64,000 nt of DNA. Origin: Combretum micranthum (Eukaryota; Streptophyta; Magnoliopsida; Myrtales; Combretaceae). Below are positions 60,235-64,000 of this stretch, one piece after another. The notes under the pieces were generated by a model. That model made no database searches, was not told where the DNA came from, and saw only the letters and a list, made by a program, of their open reading frames with translations. The DNA lies in contig JAMXBD010001438.1 in the NCBI GenBank assembly GCA_024138025.1, positions 248,001 through 312,000 of the forward strand, read 5' to 3'. Position numbers and translations under genes: made by a program. The stretch's first letter is position 1. Every line of letters begins with the position of its first letter.

Positions 60235-60902
60235 GAAAAAGTGGAGGATAATTTGTGATAATTAATTAAATAAAAATTAAAATAAATGGAGAGTGAAAGA
60301 GTTGAGGGGCCAGCGCTACTTCTTGAAGAAGGGGGGAGAAATATTTATTTTTTATATTTTTGTTAATGAAAAGTAAGATGTGAGAGATGTAAAGTTGTAT
60401 TGGAAATGAAATTTGTAAGAAAATAGGTGTATAGGTAGTAAAAATATATTGTAAGGAAAAGTAGAGATAGATTAATAGTAATGAATAGTAAACAAGACAA
60501 TTAAAGTACCAATAGTAATAAAAAATACGCGTAAAAAGTCTATACCTGATATTTTTAGTTATTGAAAAATTCTAAAACTGTTATATTATGAATCCTTATG
60601 TAATTATGAGTCTATCGGTATTATCATAATATTCTTACCATTCCGTGAATCCAGACTCAAATTTTAAAAACTGATCCATTTGGGTACGAAACGAACTTAA
60701 CTTTCAAATATGATCTTTTTATGTTCCGCTATATAACTACGGACCATAATCTATGATTATCTTGATTTAATTGTTCTAGGGTTAAGACCACGAAATTGCA
60801 AGATCTAAACACATTATTTTGACTTGTATGGTTATTAGGGTTTTTGTTTGATTTCCGGTTGATGAAGGTTAATAAAAATATTGAAAAATCTAAAGGCTTA
60901 CA

Positions 60903-61335
60903 GTTTTAATTCATAAAACAAGAAATCTCTTAAAAGATAGAAGGTTCCATGAGCCTCCAACTCAATCTGAAAGCTATCTAGGTGGTCTAAATATCAACAT
61001 ATCCATTCCACTATCATTATCCCCATCATCCACAAATATGTCAAAATTGGATAGATCATAATAAACTGTATCTGCACCTATTCCTGAAAAATGAAAGGAA
61101 TGAGCCAAAAAGCCCAGTACGTCAAACCACACACAAATGTATGTGCACACATAACATATACAATCAAATGTAACTATTTTTAATGCAACAAACATCATTA
61201 CTTATCTTTTATTAGCCGACAAGCAACTCAATTCATAACCTTATGCTTCTAGTTTCAAATCTGGAGTAACTCATGACTCTATAAAAACAAACATATATAA
61301 AAATAGATAATTATACATATATTGGTGTTGGAGAA
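60903..61335. other. 433-bp non-LTR stretch between two minus-strand LTRs
   Basis: The only stretch of this size with no visible similarity to the LTR or gag-pol families in the window. No PBS next to the LTR end at 61336 and no purine tract next to 60902, so it is not an obvious retrotransposon interior. It holds the possible exon at 60974-61083. Confidence 0.55.
60974..61083 (-). CDS. Possible terminal exon of an unrecognised gene (partial)
   Basis: On the minus strand a textbook acceptor (TTCCTTTCATTTTTCAG) is followed by an open stretch of 36 codons plus two bases, ending at TAG (60974-60976). The encoded tail is acidic (FDIFVDDGDNDSGMDML) and ends FRPPR. If the acceptor is used, the first codon is split after its first base. 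No upstream exon lies in the 250 bp before the next LTR, and the downstream flank is cut at 60902, so at best this is a stranded gene fragment. The computed ORF starting at 61198 reads through the putative intron and its start is not supported. I do not recognise the protein. It could also be chance. Confidence 0.35.
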
Positions 61336-64000
61336 TGTTACGCTTCGAGGGGTGCCCTAAACGACAGTCCGCCGTACACAATAATAAAGCCTAAGAACAA
61401 CTACCTCAGTCACGTAGAGACTTCCATATCATGTACAAGGCGTACATCACAACCAAGGGAATGCATCGGAGTAGCGCAATTTACATTGATAATAATTAAG
61501 TAACAAGGTAAGGAGAATACTTAATATAAAACACGAACATGGTAAATTACAATTCTTAGGGGTATATCCCTCTATTGGCTTCAAATCAAAATAAATACAC
61601 TTCTTAGAAATTCTCAAAATATTAACATAGCATACATTGCATATAAGGAACCTTACAAAATAACTTCATCTTATGTCCCTATTGCCTTCATAAAAGTTAA
61701 TCATCCTCCCATGACTTCCTTAATGTCACGATCTTCAATTATAGCCATAGGTATACTTGTTTCAACAAAATCTATGGGGGTATAAGCTTACAACTAGCTT
61801 AGTGAGTCATTCCTTTTCACTTGCACCATGGTTTCAAACAAGTTCATTTAAATTTCCACATTTGTGCCATGCATACAATTCAACAATCACGTGATTATAC
61901 AAATACATATAGTTATCTGGAAACCATATAGAACGGATTTACCTCTTTGTATCGAAGGTTAGGGAATTGGTGATGAAGATTTGCGATCTCCTACTGCTAG
62001 TCCCCAGGTACTCACCCAAAGTGTTCGGTTGGATTGGCTCCGAACCTAGAGTCGCATTCCCTGAGTGATTTGGATTCTCTAGGAAGAAACATGGCCCATG
62101 ACCCACCACAATAATAGCCAATCCAACTGTACGTGTAAGAGTAGCAGCCTTCCGAAAGAGATGTGACTCGATGGATGCTATGATGAGTGTTTTATTTTTC
62201 TTAAGCCAAACCTTATCAAGTTTTATTAGGGAGCGATCAATCAATTTGGCAAGCAATAAGCAATCATATAAGTAAGTAAACAAAACACTTAAACAGGCAA
62301 TTTGAAGTTGCAATATTCTAAATTCTCATTTCACATATAAGCATAGAATCACATATATACATATCCCCGAATTCCCCACACATATCTATTTTTATATTTT
62401 CTTAGTATACTAATGCAACTACTTTACAAGCACAAGCAAGGTAACGAAATTAAGAGGAATAACTCACTCGTCTATTTCGTAATCTTGTTAGTCGTAGCAA
62501 TCCTTAGGAAGGGTAATCTTGTATCCTTCGTTACCTAGACAAAAGAAATACCCGGGATGAGTATTTCGTAAAAATTTTACTTAAACTTTCTAATTCTATT
62601 TCACTATGTTCGTTAAAATCGCATAAAATGAAATTCTAATTTAAAATAGCCATAACTTGTTCATTTTAACTCAGAATTTCGCATATGATATACAGTTTTC
62701 TACCTATTCAAAAAGATCTATCTATTTCTAAGGTTATCTTTGTCATATAAGGTCTTTGGGTTTCGAAACTGTAGGGTACAAATTTAAAATGAATATTTCT
62801 AGATTTTGTGAAACAATTTAAAACTCAACTTCATTGAAAAATCCATTGATAAAAAATATAGATATATACACGATTGATAAATCCCTTTAGTATATAGATA
62901 AGCTCACTTTATATGCAAAAATTCTAATGGTAGTATCTCAATAATTTATTTCATAAAACAATTCATTTTGAAGTGTTAAAACTTAACTTAACAATTTTCA
63001 TTTTTAAGTAATTTGAAGAAACTTTATATTTTCCTAGGTTATTATAAATGAGTATATTTTTATTTTATTTTCCTCATTCCTTTTTTCAAAACAAGTAAAT
63101 TTTTCCTTTAACTTTGGTCTTTTATAATTTCATTTCTAGTGATAAAAGATCAAAGTTATCAAAAGTCTATTAAGTTGTTAATAACCTATTTATAAATTTG
63201 CATTTATAATGGTTTTAGAAAATGAGTCTTTTCTTTTCATATTTCTTATTTAAAATATAAGTTTTTATTTTCTAAAACTTGGTCTTTTATTTCCTCTACA
63301 ATTTTATTTGAAAAGAATCCTCTTTATTGCTAAAATCCTTTGTTTTTGATCTTATCATATTTGTATTCTTTCAAAATAAGTTCCTTCGTTAGAAACTTGA
63401 AAATCATTATTTTCCTAAGTGGGTTTATAACTTTATAGGTTGATTTTTATCTTAATTTTGAAAATTAGTTTGCTTCTTTGATTGTTATGGAGTTAAAAAG
63501 AGTTTAATCTTAAGCTTTTTATGAAAACTTTGAAAACTAACAAATTATTTTCCTAAAACATAGGTTACTAAATTATAAAAAAAAGGTATTTATTTCTTAT
63601 GTTTCCTTGGTAAAGCTATCTTTTTTATTTGAGAAAACTTGTATTACTCTATTTCCATGTTGTTGATAACAACTCCATTATTTAATGACAAGTCACATAA
63701 TAGAAAATTTAGTTTTAAACTCCTTTAATAAAGTAAAATTCTACCTTTAAATTTAGTTGAGACAATATCATTATGTAGATGCAAGTATTATGAGCATGTA
63801 AAATAATAAGAATATGAGAAAATACTAGAAACAAATAATAATGAGCAAAATAATAAAAATATCAAGTATTGGGAACCTTAACTTCGTCAACGTATCCTGG
63901 TCAAGTATTGGGAGCCTTAGCTTCATCAAGGCATTTCGGGACTAAGAATAGACTAGTCCCAAAAATAATAAAGAAAAGAAAGAAAATGTTGTATTGACTT
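61336..64000 (-). mobile_element. Minus-strand LTR, continues beyond window
   Basis: LTR 3' end TGTTACGCTTCGAGGGG at 61336, a diverged version of TGTCACGCCCC. Carries the exon-like block 62468-62534, a repeat-site anchor near 61930 and the GGGACTA/TAGTCCC hairpin at 63938-63960. Its start lies past 64000. The 124-codon minus-strand ORF at 61939-62313 crosses the GC-richer repeat site and has no domain I recognise. Confidence 0.8.
62468..62534 (-). other. Exon-like block in LTR (conserved 15-codon tail)
   Basis: Minus strand: TTTCTTTTGTCTAG, then a frame GNEGYKITLPKDCYD ending at TAA (62488-62490), then GTGAGT. The ATGG of other copies is lost. Confidence 0.5.

Larger units (their letters stand above)
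57799..60902 (-). mobile_element. Minus-strand LTR, about 3.1 kb, 3' end missing
   Basis: Minus-strand start TGTAAGCC at 60902. TATA box at 60226-60234, ATG-free leader, donor-like ATAG/GTAATA near 60128, a 117-bp tandem duplication of the hairpin block at 59637-59800, and a degenerate exon-like block at 58402-58463 (two extra codons before its stop). Cut at 57799 in the segment just before the LTR 3' end. Confidence 0.82.

Noticed and set aside
60974..61198. 74-codon minus-strand ORF as a complete small gene
   Set aside because: Its 5' third is AT-rich and looks like intron ending in a clear acceptor; only the last 110 bp were kept as a possible exon.
61939..62313. 124-codon minus-strand ORF
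   Set aside because: Covers the LTR repeat site and LTR 3' region, no recognisable domain; explained as LTR sequence.
57799..64000. Complete minus-strand element with LTRs at 57799-60902 and 61336-64000 and a 433-bp interior
   Set aside because: No PBS next to 61336 and no polypurine tract next to 60902; the two LTRs look like different subfamilies.

Overview
The window looks like plant nuclear heterochromatin. I found no intact host gene, rRNA, CRISPR array or bacterial-type operon. It is AT-rich and consists almost entirely of nested, truncated and inverted long terminal repeats (LTRs) of one related Ty3/gypsy group, plus decayed gag-pol fragments. The RT and Gag motifs and the initiator-Met-type primer binding site fit a Tekay/Del-like chromovirus of a flowering plant; the lineage name and host group are inferences. 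The LTRs are unusually long (about 3.4-3.7 kb where both ends are visible) and end in a conserved block around GGGTACCCTTTGGGGCGTGACA.

Layout. 1-4805: a plus-strand LTR fragment split by a solo LTR (954-4651, target duplication GTGAT). 4806-8445: minus-strand LTR. 8446-12172: plus-strand internal region (pre-gag, gag, protease, RT), cut at about 12172 and joined head-on to a minus-strand gag/leader/PBS/LTR (12173-17376). 17377-31280: segment copy A (LTR pieces, broken gag-pol, LTR), with a 4.3-kb Ogre/Tat-like LTR-type insertion (24269-28565) that itself holds an 800-bp solo LTR (25904-26703). 31281-34221: PBS, pre-gag ORF and a Gag-protease deletion fusion. 34222-41070: stacked minus-strand LTRs. 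41075-53312: segment copy B, a near-identical direct repeat of copy A, carrying its own 3.57-kb solo LTR (48682-52248). 53313-64000: mostly minus-strand LTR fragments around a 433-bp stretch (60903-61335) that may hold the last exon of a non-transposon gene.

All coding regions are pseudogenes, and stops shared by copies A and B show that decay preceded their duplication. The most interesting feature is inside the LTRs. At least ten divergent copies keep an exon-like block: branch-point-like CTCAT, pyrimidine tract, AG, exactly 15 codons ending P-x-D-Y-[YF]-x-stop (nine of ten loci), a near-constant ATGG, then GTGAGT. Upstream lie a TATA box and an ATG-free leader ending in a GTAA-type donor; downstream lies a TTGCAG-bounded 40-42-nt exon. 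The LTRs also carry a cluster of short hairpins and a tandem-repeat site whose repeat differs between subfamilies while its borders stay fixed. Together these suggest that the giant LTR holds a conserved, possibly spliced, transcription unit rather than only promoter and polyadenylation signals.
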